Assembly: GCA_017552845.1 (NCBI GenBank) | Contig: JAFZOE010000148.1 | Coordinates: 1 to 13,725, forward strand | Origin: Clostridia bacterium | GTDB lineage: Bacteria; Bacillota; Clostridia; Oscillospirales; Acutalibacteraceae | Length of the DNA stretch: 13,725 nucleotides | Reading direction: 5' to 3' | Part shown: positions 7,760 through 13,725 of the stretch, one piece after another | Numbering within the stretch: position 1 is the first letter of the stretch | How the letters are laid out: each line of letters begins with the position of its first letter | Made by a program: the position numbers and the translations under genes | The notes under the pieces: generated by a model | The model's input: the letters and a program-made list of their open reading frames with translations, nothing else | Database searches by the model: none | What the model was told of the DNA's origin: nothing

Positions 7760-8562
7760 TTCTGCAAATTGATAATCTGTCTTTTTCATATGATAAAACT
7801 CCTCTGCTCTCCCGCTTGTCGCTGTCGGCCGAAAAGGGAGAGATCGTCTGCCTCCTCGGTCCAAACGGCAGCGGTAAAACGACTCTGCTTGACTGCGTGC
7901 TCGGTTTCCACAGAAACTATACGGGAAGCATCTCAGTGTGCGGAAAAGACATCCTTCCGCTTTCCCGCCCGGAACTTGCGAAGCTGGTCTCATATGTTCC
8001 TCAGCTTCATAGTCCGACCTTTCCATACACCGTAAGAGAAATAGTTCTTATGGGAAGAACCGCGCAGTCGGGGCTTCTCGGGGCGCCGGATAAAGAGGAT
8101 TATGAAATCTGTGATTCGGCGATAGCACGAATCGGAATTGAAGAATTTGCCGAAAGACCTTATACGGAGCTTTCGGGCGGCGAGCGTAAGCTTGTGCTTC
8201 TTGCCCGCGCCCTTGCTCAACAGGCGCCGCTCATAGTATTGGACGAACCGACAAGCTCGCTAGATTTCAAAAACGAGCTTCTGTTTCTTGAAATAATAAC
8301 GGATCTTGTCAGAAATGACGGAATAACCGTGCTTATGGCAACGCATGCCCTCCAGCATCCTCTTTATTTTGAATCGGAAGGAATTCCGTCTGAAGCTGTC
8401 ATGCTCAGCAGAGGCAGAGAGGTCCGCTCGGGTAAACCGGGCGAACTGATAACTCCCGAAACACTTCTTGAAGTTTACGGAGTCCGTGCGGCGGTGCATG
8501 AAACACTGAGCAAAGAAGGAAAGACTGTCAGAACGATTGCCGTGCTGGGCAGTGATTCTTAA
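7756..8562 (+). CDS. FecE/BtuD-type ABC importer ATP-binding protein (candidate MolC-like)
   Basis: A 268-residue ATPase that energises the preceding permease. Walker A GPNGSGKT is at 35-42, the signature LSGGE at 139-143, Walker B LIVLDEP at 159-165 and the switch His at 197. The Q-loop region VPQLHSPTFPYTVREIVLMGR is typical of the FecE/BtuD group rather than the ModC or TupC group. It therefore belongs to a separate importer from the ATPase at the left end of the window. A GGGAGGA site (7741-7747) lies 8 bases before the ATG, and the start overlaps the permease stop as ATGA. The C-terminal 50 residues carry no recognisable regulatory domain. Confidence 0.94.
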   Translation: MILQIDNLSFSYDKTPLLSRLSLSAEKGEIVCLLGPNGSGKTTLLDCVLGFHRNYTGSISVCGKDILPLSRPELAKLVSYVPQLHSPTFPYTVREIVLMGRTAQSGLLGAPDKEDYEICDSAIARIGIEEFAERPYTELSGGERKLVLLARALAQQAPLIVLDEPTSSLDFKNELLFLEIITDLVRNDGITVLMATHALQHPLYFESEGIPSEAVMLSRGREVRSGKPGELITPETLLEVYGVRAAVHETLSKEGKTVRTIAVLGSDS

Positions 8563-8576
8563 CAAGGAGAAAACTT

Positions 8577-9653
8577 ATGAAACGATTTGCGGCGCTTGTA
8601 ATCTCATTTTTAATTCTTTTTGTCTCTCTTTGCGCCTGCACTCCCGAAAAGCGTAATCCGACCGGCGATATTACGGTTACAGACTGCGCAGGCAGAGAAG
8701 TTTCGGTTCCTTCGGATCCTAAATCCGTATGTGTTCTCTGCCCGTTCTCCGGTCCGATTATCGTTATGCTCGGTTTCGGAGACAGAATCACTTCTTTTAC
8801 CAATAACGCTGCAAGGAGCAAGCTGCTTATGCAGATATGTCCTTCTCTTGAAAACGCCGCGGTAGTCAAAAACAGCGGCTCGGTCAACGCAGAGGAAATT
8901 ATGGCGAAGAACACCGATCTTATGATTATCAATTCCGGCGTCTATGAAAGCGAAGCGGAAAGGGCAAAAATCGAAGCAATCGGCGCGCCTTATATTGTTA
9001 TAGACTTTGAAACAATCGAAGATCAGCTGAAAGCTGTAGATATTCTCGGGAAGACATTTGCGAGTGAAGAAAAGGCTCAGAAATATATATCCTATTTCAA
9101 ATCGGTTATTGAACGCACGGAGAAAGCAGAAAAAGGAACGCCGAAGCGGATTTACCATTCGGTAAATGAAGCGGTCCGCACCGATTATGAAGGAAGCTAC
9201 TGCGCCGACTGGATTGCACTCACGGGCGCAGAAAATGTATCGGTTCAGAGCGGGAAGCTCAGCATTGAAGGCGAAAAAGCATACACCACGCTCGAGCAGA
9301 TATATGTTTGGGATCCAGATATCATTATCTGCAACGAAGCTATGGTTGACGACTATATACTCAGCGACTCGAAATGGGAGGGACTCTCCTGCGTGCAAAA
9401 GGGCGAAGTGTATCAGATTCCCATCGGCATAACCAGGTGGGGCCATCCTTCAAGCTTTGAGACACCGCTTGCGATTCTTTGGCTGATGAATCTCCTTTAT
9501 CCCGACAGCTTTCAGGTTGATATGGATTCCGAAATAAAATCTTTTTACAAAGAATTCTTTGATTTTGAAATCGGCGACGAATGGCTGAGCGCCATCATTG
9601 AGGGCTCCGAAATGCGCGAGCCGAAAACCGAGCATAAGGAGGATGCCGCATGA
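8577..9653 (+). CDS. ABC importer substrate-binding lipoprotein, class III (candidate MolA-like)
   Basis: A 358-residue exported binding protein. Residues 1-20 form a lipoprotein signal peptide ending in Leu-Cys-Ala before Cys21, a usable though slightly atypical lipobox. The mature protein then starts with a short linker and ITVTDCAGREVSVPSDP, the standard beginning of BtuF/FhuD-type (periplasmic_binding_2) proteins. VNAEEIMAKNTDLMIIN and the C-terminal IPIGITRWGHPSSFETPLAI complete the two-lobe fold joined by a long helix. It should sit outside on the membrane and deliver substrate to the permease and ATPase encoded just upstream. Ligand residues are not identifiable by eye. Tungstate or molybdate is inferred from context, as in MolA, which also has this fold; iron chelates remain possible. 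An AAGGAGA site (8564-8570) fixes the start, and the next gene overlaps its end as ATGA. Confidence 0.92.
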   Translation: MKRFAALVISFLILFVSLCACTPEKRNPTGDITVTDCAGREVSVPSDPKSVCVLCPFSGPIIVMLGFGDRITSFTNNAARSKLLMQICPSLENAAVVKNSGSVNAEEIMAKNTDLMIINSGVYESEAERAKIEAIGAPYIVIDFETIEDQLKAVDILGKTFASEEKAQKYISYFKSVIERTEKAEKGTPKRIYHSVNEAVRTDYEGSYCADWIALTGAENVSVQSGKLSIEGEKAYTTLEQIYVWDPDIIICNEAMVDDYILSDSKWEGLSCVQKGEVYQIPIGITRWGHPSSFETPLAILWLMNLLYPDSFQVDMDSEIKSFYKEFFDFEIGDEWLSAIIEGSEMREPKTEHKEDAA

Positions 9654-10387
9654 AGCTTTTTGTCTGCATAGACGATACCGATAATTATGACAGCATCGGA
9701 ACGGGTGAGCTTCTCGAGAATATGATGGGCGAAGCGGCTATTAAAGGCCTTGCCAAAGCAGGCTTTACAGTCCGTTATCAGCTATTTATTCACGATGACA
9801 TTCCCTATACTTCACATAACAGCTCAATGTGCTGCGCCGCGGAAACAAACGACCGCGAAGTATTCACGGAGTTCTGCCAAAAATATCTTGAAGAAAATTC
9901 GGCCGAGGGTTCCGATCCCGGACTCTGTATTCTGACCGACGATTCTTCCCTTGATTATTCCGCACTTATTGAATTCGGAAAACGCGCTCAGTGCAAGGTC
10001 CTGACCAAAGAAGAGACGTATAAAGCGGCAAAAGAATTCGGAAACGGGCTCCATCTGAGCGAGCACGGCGGAACGGGCGGCGGAATAATCGGTGCTCTCG
10101 CCGGAGCCGCTCTGCGCGCCGGAAAAGAAGAGGGCCGAATCAAAGGCAAAATCCAGCCTCTGCCCAACAAGCCCGACTGGACCACGTCGGAATTCGCCTC
10201 GGTATTCGGCGTTCAGCGCTTTATCGATGAAGACGGGAACGAAATCACGGATAATCTCTCAATCAGATTCGTTCATCCCACAAAACTGCTTTACAGCAAA
10301 GGGCTGATAACAGGCGTTATCATAAATGAAAACGGTCAGCTGATGCCGAAGCCGAAAATCAAAAAGAACAAAGAGAAAAAACAATGA
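9650..10387 (+). CDS. TiaS-like DDTD protein lacking the RNA-binding C-terminus, function unknown
   Basis: A 245-residue soluble protein whose N-terminus (VCIDDTDNYDSIGTGEL, 5-21) resembles the kinase-type active-site motif of archaeal TiaS, the agmatidine synthase for tRNA-Ile2. Further agreement is seen at IPYTSHNSS (51-59), SDPGLCIL (88-95) and a Gly-rich GGTGGGIIGALAG (140-152), in the same order as in TiaS. From about 130 on this looks like the ferredoxin-like part. The OB-fold and zinc-ribbon domains that bind tRNA in TiaS are absent, and the protein is about 175 residues shorter than TiaS as I recall it. A Lys-rich tail ends it. Bacteria read AUA with TilS-made lysidine, so a tRNA role is unlikely; an ATP-using step connected to Mo/W handling is a hypothesis from position. 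AAGGAGG (9636-9642) supports the ATG, which overlaps the binding-protein gene. Confidence 0.75.
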   Translation: MKLFVCIDDTDNYDSIGTGELLENMMGEAAIKGLAKAGFTVRYQLFIHDDIPYTSHNSSMCCAAETNDREVFTEFCQKYLEENSAEGSDPGLCILTDDSSLDYSALIEFGKRAQCKVLTKEETYKAAKEFGNGLHLSEHGGTGGGIIGALAGAALRAGKEEGRIKGKIQPLPNKPDWTTSEFASVFGVQRFIDEDGNEITDNLSIRFVHPTKLLYSKGLITGVIINENGQLMPKPKIKKNKEKKQ

Positions 10388-10587
10388 CTGACTGGATAAA
10401 AGAAAACGGAAAAGCCGTATTTGCCGGCGGGAAGGGCTCTTTTGAGGATGCTGCGCGCGTTGCCTCGCAGTGCAGCTGCTTTTCCGAGGACTGCGAGGAC
10501 GAGCTTGTCTGCGATGATGCAATAAGCTGCTATAACTGCCGCTACCGCAGGTGGACGGCAACGAGTTTTGAATGTATGAAGAGGTGA
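10384..10587 (+). CDS. Small cysteine-rich protein, candidate redox or metal-binding partner
   Basis: A 67-residue protein with seven cysteines, at 30, 32, 37, 43, 49, 52 and 64, giving a CxC and a CxxC (CYNC) followed by a basic-aromatic RYRRW stretch and a last Cys near the C-terminus. The first 28 residues have none. There is no signal peptide or membrane segment, so it should be cytoplasmic, where this many cysteines usually mean an iron-sulfur cluster, zinc or dithiol chemistry. The start overlaps the preceding stop as ATGA and its ribosome site is weak, so it is probably coupled to the TiaS-like protein. I do not recognise the family with confidence. Reality as a gene is supported by the overlap, the normal codon use and the ordered cysteine pattern. 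Confidence 0.75.
   Translation: MTDWIKENGKAVFAGGKGSFEDAARVASQCSCFSEDCEDELVCDDAISCYNCRYRRWTATSFECMKR
10581..10586 (+). promoter_or_regulatory. Ribosome binding site deciding the start of the anchored Ig-like protein
   Basis: GAGGTG lies 6 bases before the ATG at 10593 and overlaps the stop of the Cys-rich gene. It favours 10593 over the in-frame ATG at 10572, which has no ribosome site and would put seven polar residues, including two acidic ones, ahead of the signal peptide. Confidence 0.65.
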
Positions 10588-10592
10588 AGCAA

Positions 10593-11630
10593 ATGATAAA
10601 TAATACCGGCGCCAGACATATACTTGTTTTCCTTGCTGCAGTTCTGATTGCTCTTTCATTTGTAGTTCCTGCTTCTGCCGAAGGCGGTAACGGCGACGGA
10701 AGCGGCGGCGGGAAAGACAAACCTCTGGCACTTGAATCCGCAAGCATCGCTAACGGAGAGCAGAATGTTTCGCTGACGCCCGAAATCGTTCTCAATTTCA
10801 ATAAAAATGTCGTCCATTTTACTGTCAGAGACAACAATATGAATTGTTTCTCCATGACTGACAGTAAAGGAAATTCAGTTCCGATAGATGTTATTATGGG
10901 CGACGACCAGGTTGACCCTTCAATAAAGAGAATTGTCACTATAAAGCCCAAATCCTCTCTTGAACCCGGAGAGACATATCTGCTTAAAATCGGCAAGGAT
11001 ATCACTTCAAAGAGCGGAGTCAGTCTCGGCAGGGATACATATATCAGTTTTACTACTGCCGCAAAACCTTCTACTACTAAGTCTACAACCGCAAAGCCTT
11101 CAACTACTAAGTCTTTGCAGATTAAGCAAACCACGACTAAGTTCACACCTGTTACACAACCTGAAACAACGTCAACTACGGCGGCAAGAACCACAGCCGG
11201 GCAGATATCTTCGACCACATCGCCTACCACAAGAGCAAGAAGAACAACTGCGGCGAAAACCACTTCGGCAAAAGTGAATTCAACGACAGCATCAACAACC
11301 GCAGCAAACACAAAAACAACTGCTGCCGTTTCTGAATCTGCCGCTTCCGCTTCAGAATCAAGCATTAAATCTTCAACTCTTAAGGATGAAACCTCCCTGA
11401 ATCAGGAATCACCGGCATATGATACCGAAGCAGTTACAGTATCCTCAACAGAAGAATTGGCTGAATCGGAAACGGACTCAATCATGTATTCTGAAACAAA
11501 AACGGCAGATACCGATAATAATGTTTCTGATACCGAAGAGAAAAGCCGTTCCCCTCTGCCGTTTATATTTGCAGGCGCAGGAATTGCCGCAGTCATTGCG
11601 ACAGTTTTGATAATAAAAAAGAAAAAATAA
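10593..11630 (+). CDS. Exported Ig-like (SbsA/Big_5-type) protein with Thr/Ser stalk and C-terminal membrane anchor
   Basis: A 345-residue surface protein. Residues 1-29 form a signal peptide (hydrophobic core, likely cut after Ala-Ser-Ala), followed by a Gly-rich spacer (31-40). One Ig-like domain spans about 44-155, with the Big_5-style pattern 'claim, extremes, Lys-Pro-Leu' and the motif IGKDITSKSGVSLG at 133-146. Residues 156-318 are a low-complexity Thr/Ser/Ala-rich, later acidic, stalk that includes a short tandem duplication. A membrane helix (about 324-341) and four lysines close the protein, so it stays anchored with the Ig domain outside. There is no LPxTG sorting motif. The same module appears twice in the next gene. 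No enzyme motif is visible; a binding or structural role at the cell surface linked to the importer is inference. Confidence 0.88.
   Translation: MINNTGARHILVFLAAVLIALSFVVPASAEGGNGDGSGGGKDKPLALESASIANGEQNVSLTPEIVLNFNKNVVHFTVRDNNMNCFSMTDSKGNSVPIDVIMGDDQVDPSIKRIVTIKPKSSLEPGETYLLKIGKDITSKSGVSLGRDTYISFTTAAKPSTTKSTTAKPSTTKSLQIKQTTTKFTPVTQPETTSTTAARTTAGQISSTTSPTTRARRTTAAKTTSAKVNSTTASTTAANTKTTAAVSESAASASESSIKSSTLKDETSLNQESPAYDTEAVTVSSTEELAESETDSIMYSETKTADTDNNVSDTEEKSRSPLPFIFAGAGIAAVIATVLIIKKKK
11061..11114 (+). repeat. 30-base-period tandem duplication in the Thr-rich stalk
   Basis: The 24-base block at 11061-11084 recurs at 11091-11114 with two mismatches (AAAACC/AAAGCC and TTCTAC/TTCAAC). Each block encodes Ala-Lys-Pro-Ser-Thr-Thr-Lys-Ser, and the period is ten codons. 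Partial, more decayed Thr-Thr-Lys units continue downstream. This looks like slippage-type or duplication growth of a stalk, in frame. Confidence 0.8.
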
Positions 11631-11652
11631 TATAACGAAAGGAAAACCAACT

Positions 11653-12573
11653 ATGAAAAAAACAGCATCAATTCTCAGCATTATCCTGGCACTCCTTATG
11701 CTGCTGAATGTCACTGCATTCGCAGCGGGAGGCGATGGCGGCGGAGACAAACCGCTCACTCTTGTATCGGCAAAAGTCGGCGAGGCAGATCTGGAGGGAT
11801 CAAGAATCCAGGCCGATTCCGAAATCACACTGACCTTCTCCGTCAATGTTACGGATGAAAGCGTTCTGGCCAATAATATCGGCAAAATCAAGGTCAAGGA
11901 TGCCGAAGGCGCAGAAGCAAGCAGCACCGTATCTCCCGGAGAAGACAAAACCGTATTCATCGTGACGCTCGGCGATCTTGCCAAAGGCGATTATACTCTT
12001 ACAATCGGCAAGGAACTGACCGCTAAGAACGGAAACACTCTCGGCGCAAAGCAGGAAATTGCTTTTTCTGTCAAAGGTGACGGCTCGGGCTCGGGCGGCG
12101 GAAACAATCCTCTCTCCGTCGTTTCGGTTACCGTTAACGGCAAAGATATTACCGAGGAGCCCATCGGCCCCGAAGGCGAAATCACAATCACATTTGACCG
12201 CGGTATGACTGATAATCAGGCGGCAAACTTCGAACAGATTTGTTTTGTCGATCTTTCAAACACCAAAATCGAAGGCGTAACCATGAGCTTCACCGATTTC
12301 AAGAAAAACGATGAAGGCAACAGCTACACCGTTCTTACCTATTCGGGCCTTAAGAACGGAGAATGCAGCCTCAGACTCGGAAAGGATCTTAAAGCCAACA
12401 ACGGCAACACTCTGGGCATCGACACTTTATATGCATGCACGGTTGAAGGCGGAGAAGATGAACCCGCCGAGAAATCTTTCATTGATCAGGTAATAGATTT
12501 CTTCAATATGGTTGCTGAATATATCCGCAATGCTTTCGATACAGTTCTGGCATTTTTCGGCATTACCCTGTAA
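11653..12573 (+). CDS. Secreted protein with two Ig-like (SbsA/Big_5-type) modules and C-terminal amphipathic helix
   Basis: A 306-residue exported protein and paralogue of the preceding gene product. A signal peptide covers residues 1-24 (likely cut after Ala-Phe-Ala). Two Ig-like modules follow, about 33-141 and 152-264. Each is introduced by a Gly/Asp-rich stretch and a Pro-Leu entry and each ends with the shared motif: IGKELTAKNGNTLG at 118-131 and LGKDLKANNGNTLG at 242-255. After an acidic linker, residues 275-304 form a Phe-rich helix (FIDQVIDFFNMVAEYI and on), which could bind membrane or a partner; such tails are common on secreted proteins of gut clostridia. AAAGGA (11638-11643) precedes the ATG. 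It is the last gene of the operon, 22 bases after its neighbour and directly before the terminator. Function unknown; not an enzyme by any motif I see. Confidence 0.88.
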   Translation: MKKTASILSIILALLMLLNVTAFAAGGDGGGDKPLTLVSAKVGEADLEGSRIQADSEITLTFSVNVTDESVLANNIGKIKVKDAEGAEASSTVSPGEDKTVFIVTLGDLAKGDYTLTIGKELTAKNGNTLGAKQEIAFSVKGDGSGSGGGNNPLSVVSVTVNGKDITEEPIGPEGEITITFDRGMTDNQAANFEQICFVDLSNTKIEGVTMSFTDFKKNDEGNSYTVLTYSGLKNGECSLRLGKDLKANNGNTLGIDTLYACTVEGGEDEPAEKSFIDQVIDFFNMVAEYIRNAFDTVLAFFGITL

Positions 12574-12590
12574 ATACTGATTATTAATTC

Positions 12591-12630
12591 AGCGGAGCAT
12601 AGCTTTCCGGCTTTGCTCCGCTGTTTTTCT
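12591..12630 (+). terminator. Intrinsic terminator of the Mo/W operon
   Basis: AGCGGAGCA (12591-12599) pairs perfectly with TGCTCCGCT (12614-12622), extended inward by AGC/GCT around a short loop after one T-T mismatch. It is followed by GTTTTTCTTTT, a clear T-tract in the plus direction. It lies 18 bases after the last operon gene. On the minus strand the stem is followed only by a mixed A/T stretch, so it may stop the convergent MFS transcript less efficiently. The rest of the 107-base gap (12574-12680) holds nothing else I can identify. Confidence 0.93.
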
Positions 12631-12680
12631 TTTCTGTATTCAGATAAATGTTTACTCCGGCCGGCGCCCGCAATCGGTCA

Positions 12681-13725
12681 TCAGTCAAATTCGGAGCCGT
12701 CGATTTCCTTAAGATCGACTCCGGCAGTTTCTTTAACCCTGAGTGAAAGAATGAAGAAGTCCGCGAGAAGTCCGGGGACGGTGAGGCACAGGGAAATAAT
12801 GCCGATTGCCTGCTCGCTGAACAATTTCATAAACAGGAAGGATACGCCGAAGGAGAAACCGATTCCGAGACCCAGGGGAAGATATATTGCGGAAAGCATG
12901 GAGGAACGGAGTTCCGTGGGCGTCGACTCGCCTGCCATAAGGGAAATGGTGTCGATGTTGGCCCAGAATGTTCCCACACTGCCGCCGCAAAGGAAGCCTA
13001 CAAGCCGGGGAGGAAGTCCTTTTTCTGCGCCCAGCCAGAAACCGAGGAAGAGAACGACGGCCGAAGCGGACATTGCAATAGCCGAGAATCTTCTGCCCTT
13101 CTTATCGGAAATGAATCCGGGTATAAGCTGGCTGAGTGCACAGCCAATGGGATAGAAGAAGAGAGCGGTCGTGATTTCATTCATAAGAATGCTCTCGCTT
13201 GCTGTCTCCATATCGGCGAAAAGGCCCTGAGCCATTGCGTTTTTCACAAAGCCGAATGTCATTATAGATTGATAGTCAAGAGTAAAAATGAATCCGGTTT
13301 CGCAGAATACGAGAGCGAGGAAGAGCCACTTTGTCTGCTTATGTCTGAAGCCGAATTTCAGGGCGTTGATAATTCCTCCGTTGCTTGAACTGCCTTCTTC
13401 TGCCATGGCAATTCCCTTGAGTTCATTTATTCTGGCGATATTGAATGCGTCTGTTTCCTTGGCAAGAAAGATAGCTGCTATACTGACAGCCATTCCCAGA
13501 AGAGCGGGAACAAGAAATACATTTCTCCATTCCGAAGTGCTGTGCATCATTGTCTTTCTCAGAAGCGGAATAAGGGTAACACCGAGCATGGCCACACATT
13601 TTATCGAGGAGTAAATCTTTGCCCTGTGTTTGTCTGGAGCGGATTCCATTATATAAACGACCTGCATGTCATGTGTGATGAAGAACTGTGTGAGAACGGT
13701 TCCCGCGATATATCCGGCCAGGTTA
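12681..13725 (-). CDS. MFS transporter, N-terminal part beyond the window edge
   Basis: The minus-strand frame stays open from its TGA at 12681-12683 to the right edge, giving 347 visible residues. A Met at 13667 is internal: the codons before it (NLAGYIAGTVLTQFF and on) are in the style of a membrane helix and continue off the window. The motif ESAPDKHRAKIYSS and its later counterpart GESTPTELRSSMLSA are the matching loops of the two MFS halves. Together with ISDKKGRR (motif A of the second half), they identify a major facilitator of the sugar/organic-acid-porter style. Roughly 100 or more residues are missing. Substrate unknown. It is convergent to the Mo/W operon, so it is probably not functionally tied to it. 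Confidence 0.88.
   Translation of the reverse strand, partial: NLAGYIAGTVLTQFFITHDMQVVYIMESAPDKHRAKIYSSIKCVAMLGVTLIPLLRKTMMHSTSEWRNVFLVPALLGMAVSIAAIFLAKETDAFNIARINELKGIAMAEEGSSSNGGIINALKFGFRHKQTKWLFLALVFCETGFIFTLDYQSIMTFGFVKNAMAQGLFADMETASESILMNEITTALFFYPIGCALSQLIPGFISDKKGRRFSAIAMSASAVVLFLGFWLGAEKGLPPRLVGFLCGGSVGTFWANIDTISLMAGESTPTELRSSMLSAIYLPLGLGIGFSFGVSFLFMKLFSEQAIGIISLCLTVPGLLADFFILSLRVKETAGVDLKEIDGSEFD

Noticed and set aside
8610..9446. A 278-codon minus-strand open frame
   Set aside because: It is fully opposite the binding-protein lipoprotein, which has a signal peptide and family motifs. The antisense product shows no recognisable features.
9650..10387. Calling the DDTD protein a true TiaS tRNA-modifying enzyme
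   Set aside because: The OB-fold and zinc-ribbon regions that hold tRNA are missing, and bacteria use TilS for this tRNA. Only the N-terminal and ferredoxin-like resemblance is claimed.
10505..10536. Possible promoter (TTGTCT ... TATAAC) inside the Cys-rich gene
   Set aside because: The spacing is 20 bases, too long for a normal promoter, and the -35 match is poor.
10259..11365. A 368-codon minus-strand open frame
   Set aside because: It lies opposite the Thr/Ser-rich stalk and neighbouring genes, its product is a low-complexity Val/Ala run that mirrors the repeated ACN codons, and it has no family motif. It crosses three well supported plus-strand genes.
11550..11630. Sortase (LPxTG) anchor on the first Ig-like protein
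   Set aside because: The region before the C-terminal helix reads SRSPLPF, with no LPxTG or close variant. A simple membrane anchor with a lysine tail fits better.
11607..11636. Possible promoter (TTGATA, 18 bases, TATAAC) before the last Ig-like gene
   Set aside because: The start point would fall about 10 bases before the ATG and cut into the ribosome site. The A/T-rich lysine codons at the end of the upstream gene explain the match.
12613..13155. A 180-codon plus-strand open frame after the terminator
   Set aside because: It begins inside the terminator hairpin and runs opposite the MFS gene, whose helices and loop motifs are clear. The product is Arg/Ser/Pro-rich without structure.

Overview
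The window is one side of a molybdenum/tungsten cofactor (Moco/Wco) locus, apparently from an anaerobic Clostridia-type Bacillota, possibly an uncultured gut Oscillospirales relative. That placement rests on strong AGGAGG-type ribosome sites, tightly packed and often ATGA-overlapping genes, a mid-range GC content, and secreted proteins of a style common in gut clostridia. It is an inference from style, not a taxonomic assignment.

Layout: 14 complete plus-strand genes (34-12573) are packed with gaps of at most about 32 bases, preceded by the last few codons of an upstream gene (1-21). They look like one transcription unit that ends at a clear intrinsic terminator (12591-12630). A convergent minus-strand MFS transporter gene fills the right end and runs off the window edge. 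I saw no RNA genes, mobile elements or CRISPR. The promoter of the large operon lies left of the window.

Block 1 (1-687) is the end of an ABC importer, probably TupABC- or ModABC-like. Block 2 (687-5587) is cofactor synthesis: a classical MoeA, a MoeA fused to a periplasmic-binding-protein-like domain, MoaC, MoaA and a stand-alone MOSC protein. Block 3 (5584-6713) is a pair of half-size CHR (chromate transporter family) proteins. Block 4 (6746-9653) is a complete FecCD/BtuCD-type importer (permease, ATPase, lipoprotein). By context it is a candidate MolBCA-like molybdate/tungstate importer. Block 5 (9650-10587) holds the two least explained genes: a protein resembling the N-terminal and ferredoxin-like parts of archaeal TiaS but lacking its RNA-binding C-terminus, and a 67-residue protein with seven cysteines. 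Block 6 (10593-12573) encodes two exported proteins built from the same SbsA/Big_5-type Ig-like module. One is membrane-anchored through a long Thr/Ser stalk; the other ends in an amphipathic helix.

Working model (inference): the locus takes up an oxyanion (tungstate or molybdate) by up to three transport routes, makes cyclic pyranopterin monophosphate (MoaA/MoaC), and inserts the metal (two MoeA types). The TiaS-like protein, the Cys-rich protein and the Ig-like surface pair are accessory parts of unknown role. They are the best candidates for undescribed biology here.
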